This document shows, in pieces, positions 48,339-58,601 of a stretch of 64,000 nt of DNA. A program made the position numbers and the translations under genes. The notes beneath the pieces were generated by a model, which worked only from the letters and a program-made list of their open reading frames with translations, was not told the DNA's origin and made no database searches. Source of the stretch: Hyaloscypha bicolor E (lineage: Eukaryota; Ascomycota; Leotiomycetes; Helotiales; Hyaloscyphaceae). The stretch spans positions 434,001-498,000 of the forward strand of contig NW_020194609.1 in assembly GCF_002865645.1 (NCBI RefSeq), in the 5' to 3' direction. The first letter of the stretch is position 1; every line of letters begins with the position of its first letter.

Positions 48339-48973
48339 GGGCAAGGAATTGAAAATGGTGTGACTTGGGAGGTGAGGAGTTGAATCAATAAGTGGCTGAA
48401 TGCTATCTATTCGAAGTGAAACCTGACCAGAGACATGCCTATATATGTGCTCCTGCCATCTTCAAGCTTCACTCGAAGTAACAATCCAAAGTGATGCATC
48501 CGTCCTCCCGCGAGCAGTATCTGGCCTCCAACGGCTAAGAAGGGAAGATACACACTTGGATAATCAGCCCGGGGTATTGATAAGTCAAAAGGCAACCGCT
48601 GGTCAAGTTCTCCGATTTCAACAAGCTTCATCTGTTATTAGTGAAGGATCAAGTCGTAAGGCCGAGATTGTAATCAATGGAGGATCGTGTAACTTAAAAA
48701 GACTGCGATTCTGTTGGTTGGGTTTTCCGAGGCTTGTGAAGCCACCTTCCCCACTGCTGACCGACCAGTCAACTCGGTCGATGATTGGTCAGAATTTCCG
48801 ACGACAAGCACCACCGGATTTTCCACCAAGTGATAGGCTCCTTGATCTCCGTCCCTTTAGACTCCCAGATTGACCCACCTTTCTCATTGAAGATACAGCA
48901 GCTTTTAGAGTAATCTTGCGCTTGGTTTGTGTTGAAATCACAGAATTCCAGCTTATCGTGGGGACCATGAACG
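48339..48973. promoter_or_regulatory. Divergent promoter of transporter and Zn2Cys6 regulator
   Basis: 635 bp between two outward-facing start codons. It holds a perfect inverted repeat GACCGA-N9-TCGGTC at 48,759-48,779, which contains CCG-N11-CGG, a shape bound by Zn2Cys6 dimers, and a CCAAT box (ATTGG, 48,784-48,788) next to it. An ATG at 48,967 just upstream of the regulator start is out of frame. Confidence 0.55.
48759..48779. promoter_or_regulatory. Candidate Zn2Cys6 operator (CCG-N11-CGG)
   Basis: Six-base perfect arms GACCGA and TCGGTC separated by nine bases, with a CCAAT motif five bases downstream. Its position between the two divergent genes fits autoregulation or shared control; this is inference from sequence shape. 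Confidence 0.4.
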
Positions 48974-50906
48974 ATGTCGCAGCGGCCGGAGGAGGATCTA
49001 CGTCGCAAGAAAGGTGACAACCTCTTCATCGTAATGGACTTGGAAGACGGCTGACCTCGAAGGTTGCGATGCATGTCGCTCGAGTAAAGTCAAGTGTGAT
49101 GAGAAGCGGCCAGCCTGTGGAGCTTGTACAAAGCGGAATCGTCAATGCTCCTGGCCGGGATTGGAACTGAGGCCTGCCGCTCGACGGAGAGGTTACTGGT
49201 CTTTGAGGTCCGGAGAGCCAAGGCGGTGCCCACCCCTGATCCCAAGAGCCAGCAGTTCACTCATTGAGGGCTTCTTCGCAGAAACAGGTCCCCCCCTCCA
49301 GACCCAGCTTGATCATGCGTCCCAAGACGACTCCTTTCTGGACGTCGAGTCGTGGGCAGATAGGGAGATGGACAACGAATACACATTTTCTCCCATGTCC
49401 TTTGCCTATTCTGTAGACCATCTTCAACCATTAGCCTCAATATCCGCTGGGTTTGGAGGCACTGAACCCTTAGTTCTGTTCCCAGGGTTGGGAAATTACT
49501 GCGCACCTGGATTCCAATCTGTCTTTCAAACACTATCGGACCATCATATCCCAGCCGCAAACTCCCTAGTTCTCAATGAGACAGAGGTCCATGCCCTCGA
49601 CCATTATCAAAAAGCTTTCTCAACCTACAGGACCACTAAACTACCGCGATGGTCAACTCACAGACTTCTTTTGGACCTGGCCTCCGAGAACTCTATGATA
49701 ATGCACTTCATTCTCGCAGTCTCAATCAATGACGTTTGCTACCGAAAAGAGAACGAAGCATCTGCGGAGGCAAAGAGCCACTTCAAAACAGCTCTTCGAG
49801 ACTTCGTCAAGATTGTCAAGGAAGACTCGACGGAAAACTACAAACTCGCTATGGCGGCTTTCCTCTTCTTGTACCTGTATGTCCCGAAACAACAATCACT
49901 ACTACAACATACCATTGATCAGTTGAGCACAACGGTGAGGGACTTCGTCAAACACCATAAGCTTGACAGCTTGTGTCTGGAGAGCTCGTCAGAAACACTA
50001 TCAGCAAGGAGTTTTATCCCTTCTGATCGCAATGTACTTGCTCGTCTTATAATTTGGACGTTCGATGAGGATGTCAAATGTGGGTTTCAGGGGTACGGCG
50101 GCCATCTTGCCAAATACTTGACAGCACATCGGGAGCGGACCATGGCTGTCTACGAAGTTTCTCGCGTGGCTCTTCGAGCATTCTGGGGTACCACCTACCC
50201 GCAAGATCAAGCAGACGACGACGATGACAACGCCATGGAGTTAGAGCTGCTCTGGGTGCTAACTGCCTTGTGGCAAGACATCAATGAGCTTACTCAGAAA
50301 GCATGCCTCGACTACACCGAGTCATGCGAGGATATCAATCAAAGGTTTAATCTAGTGCCGAAGGTCCATTCCCTGTCTATGAAAGCATAGTGACTCACTG
50401 ACAAACTATAGAAATACTGCTCTGTCTTCCAAAACTCAGCCATGACGGATATGCCTCGTTCTCGAGTTCAAATGAACGCAGATTATGATGTGGTTCTGTT
50501 CAACGCCCTCAAGGTGTATTATTTCCGAACGAAAGTAGCGGAGACTGAGTCAGAAACCCCGCCAGAAATTCAAGCAGCATTGAAGAATATCCTGACCATT
50601 ATTCGGCGGACATTTGCTTCCAATGGCAACGAACTACATGACCGGTTACAGTGGCCTCTTTTCCTTGCTGGCGTTGAGACGGATGATGGTTTTTATAGCG
50701 ATTGGATACTTTCGAGGATTTCGAAAAATCGTGCCAGAGCGGCTCTGGAGACAGTAATCCAGCGTCAGACTTATTCCGGGAAAAGTTTAAAGCGCTTGTC
50801 GATACACCAAATTCGGAGTTTGCTCTTTGGGGGTCAGGAAAATGAGTATTTGACTTTGCCTGATGCAGGGCGGGATTCGCTTTGGGACGCGCTTGAGGAG
50901 CTTTAA
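48974..50906 (+). CDS. Zn2Cys6 transcription factor with fungal-specific domain
   Basis: Nuclear DNA-binding regulator. Exons 48,974-49,013; 49,063-50,363; 50,412-50,906 give 611 aa. The short first exon (MSQRPEEDLRRKKG) supplies the basic N-terminus. The binuclear cluster is complete: C15-X2-C18-X6-C25-X6-C32-X2-C35-X6-C42 (CDACRSSKVKC, then CGACTKRNRQC). A long C-terminal region with LNETEVHALDHYQKAFSTY, SENSMIMHFILAVSIND and LAMAAFLFLYLYV resembles the Fungal_trans_2 (DUF3468) domain. Introns are GT-AG: 49 nt with branch GCTGAC, and 48 nt with CACTGAC. The first-exon model is needed because the frame before the Cys cluster is closed by a TAA at about 49,032. Neighbours suggest it controls the divergent transporter and perhaps the downstream M20 gene. 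Confidence 0.9.
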
Positions 50907-51473
50907 TATTGGACGAATGAGACCATAATGGTTGGGATGGGGCGTTTTTAATTTGTTGATATGGGACTCCACTTTGAATTTAGATCTTGGTTTTACTCCA
51001 CTTGTCTACGAACCATCCTTCAATCTGACCACCATATTATTACTTCCAAGCTAGAGACCAATTGTCCCCGCGAAAATTGATAAACCATCGACCATGTCAA
51101 GCAAGATCCATCCAACGGTCCAACCCCTTACCAATCACTTCTCCCAATATTATCTGCGGCCCCGGGAGGCTTATACACAACTTCCATGGCGCTGGAGATG
51201 TAGCCGTTCGGTTTGCATAGCTTCCAGGCACTGGCCCTTAGTCTACTAATCGGAAGTTATGACCAATCAATGGACAGACAAAGATTTTGATCCTGGCCCC
51301 GCTCCTTCGAGCCCCACTTTAGCCAACGAAACAGCCTCAACTCCAGCTCACCGCATGACCCATCGCTCGCAATCGGCAAAACAAGGACGGCAGTATAAAG
51401 TTTCACTCTCCCGTAGCTACGGGAACACTTCTACGTTAAAACCCCCATCTTCGGACACTCTCATTTTCTCACC
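50907..51473. promoter_or_regulatory. Promoter region of the M20 hydrolase gene
   Basis: 567 bp between the regulator stop and the M20 start. It contains TATAAA at 51,394-51,399, about 75 bp before the ATG, and the palindrome described separately. Several short plus-strand frames here look like chance. Confidence 0.55.
51410..51423. promoter_or_regulatory. Perfect 14-bp palindrome CCCGTAGCTACGGG
   Basis: Fully self-complementary and 50 bp before the M20 ATG, just after the TATA box. It contains CCG-N6-CGG, a spacing and orientation used by Zn2Cys6 dimers. It could be an operator, or a hairpin in the 5' leader of the mRNA. Confidence 0.5.
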
Positions 51474-52846
51474 ATGGCTCAGTCAAGCCTCGACGTGATG
51501 GGCTTCCAGCACATAATCAACAAATCAATCGATGAGCTCGACTCGGTGCTTAGAGATATCAACAAAAAGGTACCCCCGTAACCCTGAAAACTGAGTATCA
51601 ACCGACCCTCTTCAGATCCACGAAAATCCCGAGCTAGGCTACTCAGAATTTAAAGCCCACGACAACATAGTTTCACTTTTAAGAGATCAAGGCTTCGCTA
51701 TTACGCCCCACGCCCACGCCCTAGAGACGTCCTTCGCTTGCTCCTACGGAAACGGTGGACGGATCGTCGCTTTCAATGTTGAATACGACGCGCTTCCTGG
51801 TATCGGCCACGCCTGCGGACACAATCTCATCGCCACAGGCTCCATAGCAGCATTCCTCGGTCTTGTCGCGGTCCTGAAAAGTAATCCTTCCCTTGAAGGC
51901 ACCGCCCTCCTACTCGGAACACCCGCGGAAGAAGGAGGCGGGGGCAAACTCAAGCTCATTGCTGCCGGCGCGTACGAAAATGTCTCAGCATGTCTTATGA
52001 CACATCCATTCTCTGCCCCCGGAAACGTAACATACGGATCCTGCATGGCGAGTTCAAAGTTCAGGGCCACGTTCACGGGGAAGGCAGCTCATGCTGCGGT
52101 GGCTCCATACGAAGGTATCAATGCCCTTGATGCCGCGGTGCTCGCTTATAATGGAACAAGTATGTTGAGACAACAGATCAAGCCCGATCAGAGAATTCAA
52201 GGTGTGTTGCTTGAGGGTGGAGAGAGAGCAAACATCATCACGCCCAAGAGTGTGCTGGATTACAATGTCCGGGGAAGCACCCTAGGAGAGACGAAGGATT
52301 TGCAGAAAAGGGTGGTAAAGTGTTTTGAAGGAGCTGCGATTGCTACGGGATGCAGTGTTGAGTTCCTGGAGTAGGTTTCAACTAAATGGCTGAGGGGTGC
52401 ATGTTCTGACCTGACCTAGAACAAATACTTATGCAGACCTGAGACCAAGTCGAGCTCTTTGTGTTGCATTCTCCGAAGTCATGAAAAGTGTTGCTCCAGA
52501 TCACAGCTGGACTGTTGGGGAGACACCCGAACCAGGAGCATACTCAACCGACCAAGGCAAGTCTCTCATTCTCCTGGGAACATTAAGCTAACATAGATTA
52601 GGCAATGTCTCGCACATCTGTCCTAGCTTTCATGGCGTTTACGCCATTCCAGTAAAGGACAATGCAGTAAACCACACACCTGGGTTCACGAAGGCTGCAG
52701 GAACAGATGACGCCCACACACTCACAATCTTGACAAGTAAGGGGATGGCTGGTGTTGGAATGAGAGTCTTATTTGATGATGCATTTGCAAAGATTGTTAA
52801 AGATCAGTTTGAGGAGGCGCAGAAGGCTGAGGACTGGAGCCGGTGA
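51474..52846 (+). CDS. M20 family amidohydrolase, PM20D2/ACY1L2 type, four exons
   Basis: Metallo-amidohydrolase cleaving an N-acyl or dipeptide amide bond; relatives include animal PM20D2 and bacterial AbgB. Exons 51,474-51,569; 51,616-52,370; 52,420-52,556; 52,602-52,846 give 410 aa. Motifs: IHENPELGYSEFKAH (33-47), EYDALPGIGHACGHN (88-102) with metal ligands Cys99 and His101, GTPAEEGGGGK (133-143) with the catalytic Glu pair, TFTGKAAHAAVAPYEGINALD in the dimerisation lid, and near the end HTPGFTKAAGTDDAH, the last metal-ligand region. No signal peptide, so cytosolic. Introns 1 and 2 are GT-AG; intron 3 begins GCAAGT and ends TTAG with branch GCTAAC, a GC-AG intron needed to keep the frame. 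Possible functional partner of the Dal5-like transporter. Confidence 0.9.
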
Positions 52847-54593
52847 GGATTATCATTCATTACTGCCCTAAATTGCGAAATAACCTTGCGAAGACGTTCT
52901 TTTCTCGTACTCAAATAATAGTTGGTTTTCTTTATGATATCGAACACCTTACACCTAGCAAAATGATAATGACAGCCTCTTGACCCTTGGATTGAATTAT
53001 TATCTTTTGTTGCAGTTGCCGAATACAAATGGATTTTGGTCTGATTCAACATTTGTCGTTAACCTTTCAATACCTCCCAAAGCTATCGTAGATTCCTTGA
53101 TCCCGCCTATCTTGGAGAACTCTTCCACCAGCGTTGAATTCTTCGACATCTGCCGTATCATTATTGACTATGGGGTTTACTTCTCGAATCGAGGAGAGGA
53201 GCACTCATTGCGGCCGTGCCACATCAGCACCTGAACCAGAATTTACGACCAATCAATTGAACAATCACTCGATAAGAACTCTTCCCCTTATGCGGCACTC
53301 ACACGCCGGCGTGGCGAACATGGTACGGCCACTGATCAAAGTTCCAGCCATGATCACGCCAATACCATTCCCTGGAAACCCATCGCAACTCAGGCCGGGA
53401 ACTCTATACAGTTTCTGCCCAACCCAGCCGATGTTATGAGCTTTATAAAGAGCAACGCGAAAAAAAAGTTCTATCGCATCCCTGACATCGAACGCGTACA
53501 AGAGAGTCGAGGTAATGTATTGAATCGACAAACGTACATGCATAGCGAAGGCGAGTATATGCACCTAAGTGGCAGTGTAGACCTCCTCAAATCGTAGTTT
53601 GTTTGCAATCTCCTGGCATATCTCTTGGACGCTATCGACAATCGTACCTGAAAGTGCTTCTAAGTAGGCGAAGACCAGAGAATCGAGCTCCGCCTTGAAG
53701 TTTGGAGTTGCGGTGCAGTATTCCCCGTAAGAACCGGGGATATGAGGATGGATTTTGCCAAAGTACGGAGCAACTGCGTATATTCGTAGCAAAAGTGCTC
53801 ACCAATTCCACCGCGTTGCCAATGTTCCCCTACTGGAATGTTTGCTCTTCCTGACCCTATGTCTCACGTGAGCAGCGCCGCCCTTGCTCAGGCTCCGCTC
53901 AGGTCAGGCTCATCTTCGGCTCAGGTCGGCTCAAGACTGTTCACCGTATTTACGCGACGTGGCGTAGCTAAGACTAATCTCACTAGAAATTATCAACTTT
54001 AACAAGGGGCCTAAAAAGGCCCCCCCCTCAGCTAAGGATCCTAAATATATTACTACTACATATTAGGCCTCCCTTAAGCTATTAAAATCAACTCGTTAAG
54101 CTCTAACTAAAAATTGCAATAGCTACTTACGGGGTTTATAAGAGGAATCTGCGTAAGCCTTAGGCAGCCATCTCGCTTAGCTATCGCGCTAGTGTGGACT
54201 TAGTCTCACCCACTGGCTTTTCTTTAGAAATAATCTCTTTTTCTAAAACTCACTCTCAAATCACGTGAAGTCTTGTTTTACCTAGTCGACCGTTACCTGG
54301 TACAAGTCTCACTTCTGCCTCCTAGGTCCTTGATCTCTCAGGTCATTTGTCACGTGCAAGAGTGCTTTTAGGCAGTAGGATTACTAAGCAAGCCGGTATA
54401 GCTGTACGTATTAAAGAGCCTCGTCCTAGCTCAGCTCTATTTATTCGTCTTTAGCTTTGATGTCCTTTCAATACAGACTGTATTGATCCTGATCTAGGTG
54501 CTCGTGACAGATATAACAACCTGTGAACTGGCAGTTGAGATTATACGTCTTGGTAAACCTCGATAATCCGAGCTCCATCTCTTCACCACTTCT
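52847..54593. other. Gene-poor stretch with broken coding-like fragments and repeat debris
   Basis: 1.75 kb between the M20 stop and the HET start. Minus-strand fragments look like former exons: 53,792-53,565 (separate entry) and about 53,200-53,060, which reads NPIVNNDTADVEEFNAGG and stops at RY*. From 53,860 to 54,020 the motif GCTCAGG or GGCTCAGGT recurs, followed by a hairpin GGGGCC-taaaaa-GGCCCC near 54,006; this looks like the end of a DNA transposon. TCACGTG occurs at 53,867, 54,262 and 54,349. No intact gene is supported. Confidence 0.45.
53565..53792 (-). pseudogene. Unidentified coding-like fragment
   Basis: A minus-strand open stretch of about 75 codons with ordinary protein composition, including VAPYFGKIHPHIPGSYGEY and LEALSGTIVDSVQEICQEI. 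It lacks a sound start and ends at a TAG. A gene here would need introns I cannot place. Not recognised; possibly the remains of a secreted-protein gene, but that is a guess. Confidence 0.3.
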
Positions 54594-56237
54594 ATGTCGA
54601 ATCCTTATCTCTATTCTACCCTTATAGGGGATGCTTCATTTCGAACTATCGAAGTACTCCCAGGCCAAAAGGCTGACCCCATGAGGTGTCATATTCTTTG
54701 CCATTCGTCCCCTTCCGCCACCACGTATGAGGCTTTATCTTACGCATGGGGTAATCCGATCTTGAGTCATTCAATTTTCATTGAGGACAAGGAGTTGAAA
54801 ACCACAACAAATCTCCATTCGGCATTTGTGCGACTACGTGATAAGAAAGAATCACGTATACTCTGGGCTGATGCGGTATGCATTAATCAAGGAGACGCAA
54901 ATGAGAAACCCGGTCAAATTCGACTTATGCGACAAATCTATCACAAGGCTCAGCGTGTTATAGCCTATCTCGGAGAGGCCGCTGATAATAGCCAGGAAAT
55001 CTATGATCTTATGGGCCCTATTACTCTCATTGCATTTAATCGCCAGCATCGACTTTGTGAAGAGGAATACGAAGAAAGCGGACTCCCACCTCGATCACAT
55101 TCTACTTGGCGCGCTTTTCATCAACTCTTTCGCCGCGCATGGTTCACCAGGTACTGGGTGATACAAGAAATCATTTTGGGGCGAGAAGTTGACCTTATTT
55201 GTGGCGAATGGGTCCTACCATTTAAATTGTTTACTCGTTATATCATTAGAGGTGCAATTTTAGAATTGCCCTTTACAGATACACGAGCGAACAATGAACA
55301 GGTTGGAATGGCCCAACTTATGCGCATCTCTCAGCTGCTAGACAGCGGGTCAAACTCTTGGAAGCTGATCCACCTCTTACGTCTATTTCGTCTTGCTCGA
55401 GCTTCAAACGACCACGACTACATATACGCGATCTTGGGTATTGCGGCGGAAGCGAATGACTCCGCATTGACGATAGACTATACGGAGTCCGCAGAAGATA
55501 CCTTTCTCCGATTTGCAAAATACTTTGTAACTCAAGGAGATGGTGTACAGCTTTTGTATAGTTCTCATCTGAAATCTGCAGCTTCGACGCTACCTTCGTG
55601 GGTTCCAAACTGGGCAACAAAAGATCTGATACTCTCCAGCATTGCTCCGGACCCTATATGGGATCGTGTTTCTCAGTTTTCCGCTGGAGGTGAATCACAA
55701 GCGTCGATAAGTCTGAAACCAAGTTCGAATGATCTGATTGTAAGGGGTATTATCTTCGATCGTCTCTTTAAAATCGGCAAAATACATGAAAAAGATCCGA
55801 ATGATCAATCATTAGGAAGTAGAATGTGTGAGGTCCAGTATTGTATGGAAGAGCTCCACGATCTTTTTGCCACATTTCTGCGCTATCCCAGTGGAGGAGA
55901 TCCTGGGGATGCTAAATGGAGGACACTCATGTGCAATACGTCTACAGGAACCTTTGGACAGCTAAAACCGCCGCGAGAATATGCTCAGGGGTTCAAGGCC
56001 TTGGAAATACTTGTTGATGGTCTAAGAAACGGGAAATCTCTAGTACTGGAGGAGGCAGACTTATATTTCCAGCAAGCAAAACGGCCTGTAGGAGAATCAC
56101 TGGAGTGGTGCTATTCCAAAAGGCGCGCTGTAACAGTGAAAGGATATTTAGCCAAGTTCCGCTTTTCGCGCAGGCCGGGGATGTTGTTGTTATCATCTTC
56201 GGCGCGGTTATTCCATTCATACTACGACTGGTATTGA
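54594..56237 (+). CDS. HET-domain protein with frameshifted C-terminus
   Basis: Heterokaryon-incompatibility family; HET domains trigger regulated cell death after non-self recognition. A single exon of 547 codons. HET-domain blocks: YEALSYAWG (45-53), LWADAVCINQ (90-99), QIRLMRQIYHKAQRVIAYLG (108-127), WFTRYWVIQE (183-192). A linker with ASNDHDYIYAILGIA and SWVPNWA follows. The family's C-terminal block, GDVVVIIFG...YKIVGECYVYGIMDGE, is present but in another frame, from about 56,156 to the TGA at 56,336-56,338. In the ATG frame the protein leaves the conserved block at codon 521 and ends 26 residues later. The N-terminal HET domain is intact. Single-exon structure and transposon debris on both sides are usual for this family. 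Confidence 0.85.
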   Translation: MSNPYLYSTLIGDASFRTIEVLPGQKADPMRCHILCHSSPSATTYEALSYAWGNPILSHSIFIEDKELKTTTNLHSAFVRLRDKKESRILWADAVCINQGDANEKPGQIRLMRQIYHKAQRVIAYLGEAADNSQEIYDLMGPITLIAFNRQHRLCEEEYEESGLPPRSHSTWRAFHQLFRRAWFTRYWVIQEIILGREVDLICGEWVLPFKLFTRYIIRGAILELPFTDTRANNEQVGMAQLMRISQLLDSGSNSWKLIHLLRLFRLARASNDHDYIYAILGIAAEANDSALTIDYTESAEDTFLRFAKYFVTQGDGVQLLYSSHLKSAASTLPSWVPNWATKDLILSSIAPDPIWDRVSQFSAGGESQASISLKPSSNDLIVRGIIFDRLFKIGKIHEKDPNDQSLGSRMCEVQYCMEELHDLFATFLRYPSGGDPGDAKWRTLMCNTSTGTFGQLKPPREYAQGFKALEILVDGLRNGKSLVLEEADLYFQQAKRPVGESLEWCYSKRRAVTVKGYLAKFRFSRRPGMLLLSSSARLFHSYYDWY

Positions 56238-56338
56238 GTGGATACAAAATTGTTGGCGAATGCTATGTCTACGGGATAATGGACGGAGAGGTATTACGTA
56301 TGAAGGATATGAAGGATGAAGACATTATGATACATTGA
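56156..56338 (+). pseudogene. Out-of-frame conserved C-terminal block of the HET protein
   Basis: The 60 codons from 56,156 carry the usual HET C-terminal signature (hydrophobic GDVVVIIFGAVIPFIL, then YKIVGECYVYGIMDGE). They follow the upstream frame with one base missing around 56,154-56,157, with no intron signals there. Either a natural one-base loss or a sequence error. Confidence 0.75.
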
Positions 56339-57230
56339 GAAGAATCTTTAAAGCAGAATCTTTGAAATTTGGCACTATGAACTGCGCTTGCTATTGTGAA
56401 CGGATCCTCTGTGCTCAAGGCTAAGTTTCAAGAACAATAGTACTTGAGCAAATCACCTGCGAATTACCCTTCTAATTTGCAAGTCTGGAGATTTCTGATT
56501 AGAAATCATATTAGCCAAGGAACTATCACTAGTATAGATCTTTATTAATACTAAAGTTAGAAGGGGTGAAAATCTCTGACTTTGCCTCTTTTCTTAAGGC
56601 CAGCGTTTAACAAACGCTAACGTTAGGGAGCCCGATTTTGCTCCTTTTCCTTACTTGATAAGGCAACCTTAGATAAGACTAGGTCCAATTTTAAACGCCA
56701 GTGTCTGTTAGGGGCCAGAGTAAAATATGTAATACCTTTAAGGAGCCAGATTTTGCTCCACTCCTAATGCTACCGTCTACCAAACGCCACCGCAATAGAT
56801 GAGCTACCGTATAGGAGCCGAAACTTACCCTTCTTTGACATTAGCATCTGTTAAGCACTAGCCCTACAAGTTGATTTTCTATCTATTTCCAAAATTGCTC
56901 GCATATCTATAAAGTAATTGCACATAGAGTATATGAGGCTGTGGCAGAGCCTATGAGAGTCAGGGGGGCAGAAACAAGGTACAGAGACAGGGTGCAAAAG
57001 CAGGATTCAGGCGTAGGGAGCAGACGCATATGAGCAGAGGTAGAGGATTAAATTTTGGTGGGCTCACTGGTTTGGCGTGTCGCGTAAGAATTTAGAGTCG
57101 CGCAGCATAGATATGCAATGCAAACAGTCCCGCACCGTGGGATTATTCTCTGTCGACTCTTCAAGGATCACGGAAGCTGTTAGCATTGGCTATAAATAGC
57201 CTGTAGAATAGGGCACATAACAATAAAATA
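56339..57230. other. Non-coding spacer with short stem-loop repeats
   Basis: About 890 bp of moderate GC. Two copies of GGAGCC(C/A)GATTTTGCTCC (56,627-56,644 and 56,742-56,759), each able to fold GGAGC with GCTCC, with related words (AAACGCTAACG, AAACGCCACCG, GTCTGTTAG, ATCTGTTAAG) around them, suggest decayed copies of a small element. A purine-rich strand runs about 56,936-57,050. No ORF. AT content rises sharply after about 57,220. Confidence 0.45.
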
Positions 57231-57543
57231 TATTGAATTAACTACTGAAAAGATAACTAGCTAAGCTCTATAATAGACAGCTATACTATATATATAGGCT
57301 AAAGGCCCTATTTATTTATTAGGCAACTTTAATAGAGATACTTAACCTATATATATTACATATATAAAAGCGAATAAAGATCTTATTAAATTAGCTAAGT
57401 AATAAAGCTAGAATTATATATTTATAATATAAACCAAGTAAATAATACTAAATTAACTACTATTTTATAATAGTAAATAGCCCGTATATATAGCCCTAAA
57501 CTCCCTAAATTATATATATTAAATTTTTATATTAGCTAAACTA

Positions 57544-57687
57544 ATTCTAGCTATATAGATTATTCTAGCTATATAGAATATTCTAGCTATATAAGGTATT
57601 CTAGCTATATAGAATATTTTAGCTATATAAGATATTCTAGCTTTATAAAATATTTTAGCTATATAGAATATTTTAGCTAAATAAGGT
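57544..57687. repeat. 18-bp minisatellite, eight units
   Basis: Eight head-to-tail units of ATTCTAGCTATATAGAAT with variants (ATAAGGT ends, TTTTAG starts). Differences between units are mostly C/T and G/A. The unit is nearly self-complementary at its ends (ATTCTA / TAGAAT). It lies just inside the right AT-rich block. Confidence 0.85.
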
Positions 57688-58601
57688 ATTAAGCTAGTAT
57701 ATAGCTTTATAGTATTTGATTTTAGAGCTTATTAAATTTATTAGAGGCTTTAGGCCTCTAATTTTAATAGTTTTCTTATATATTATTAAAAATAGTTCTA
57801 AGAAAATAATTTTTAAAAATTATTGCTTTATTTATTAAAGCTTCTAGAGTTTTAATATTTAAAAATTAAAAATAGTTCAAAAACTAGCCTAAAAACAGCC
57901 TGTAATTCTATAATTATAATATAAATAGCTCTTTAATATAATATCTAAAGGCCGTAAATAATAGAAATTTAATAAATATATTAGTTATTATTTTTTTAAT
58001 AGAAATATATTTAATAATAATTTTATTAAAGGCTATTAGTATTCTAATATAATAATAACAAATATTAATATACTTGATTTGGCTATAAGCTATAAGGTTT
58101 CTAACTAATATTATATAACTTTAATTATTACTAAATATAAGAATTAAAAAAGTAATATTTAAATATTAAATATATTTAAGCTTTTTAAATAAAGCCTTAA
58201 ATTACTAACTTTATTTAATAGCCTCTAATAAGCTAATATATTCTAATTAGATAATAGAAATAGTTATATAATATTATTTAATAGAAAATTATATAATAGA
58301 TCTTTTATTAAATAAATATAAATACTTTATAATAAAATATTTATTTATTATATTTCCTATAAAATTTATATTACTAAAGTTCTAGAATTTTAAGCTTTTA
58401 GCCTTTCTAATACTATATAAAATATTATAATTTATAATACTTTTTAATATAATATTTTATAAATATATTATAATATTAGTTAAGCTATTTAATTATATAA
58501 GTAATATTAAAGCAAGAGCTCTTTAAAACCCATATAATATAGCTTATAGCCTTCTAATATAGGCTCTAATTAGCTTATTCTTTTTTTAATTATATTATAA
58601 T

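Noticed and set aside
48407..48631. Minus-strand open frame upstream of the transporter, as a possible extra 5' exon
   Set aside because: No splice pair links it in phase to the transporter N-terminus, and the family does not need an N-terminal extension.
53134..53439. Plus-strand open frame before the HET gene
   Set aside because: No homology; the minus strand of the same region reads more like decayed protein.
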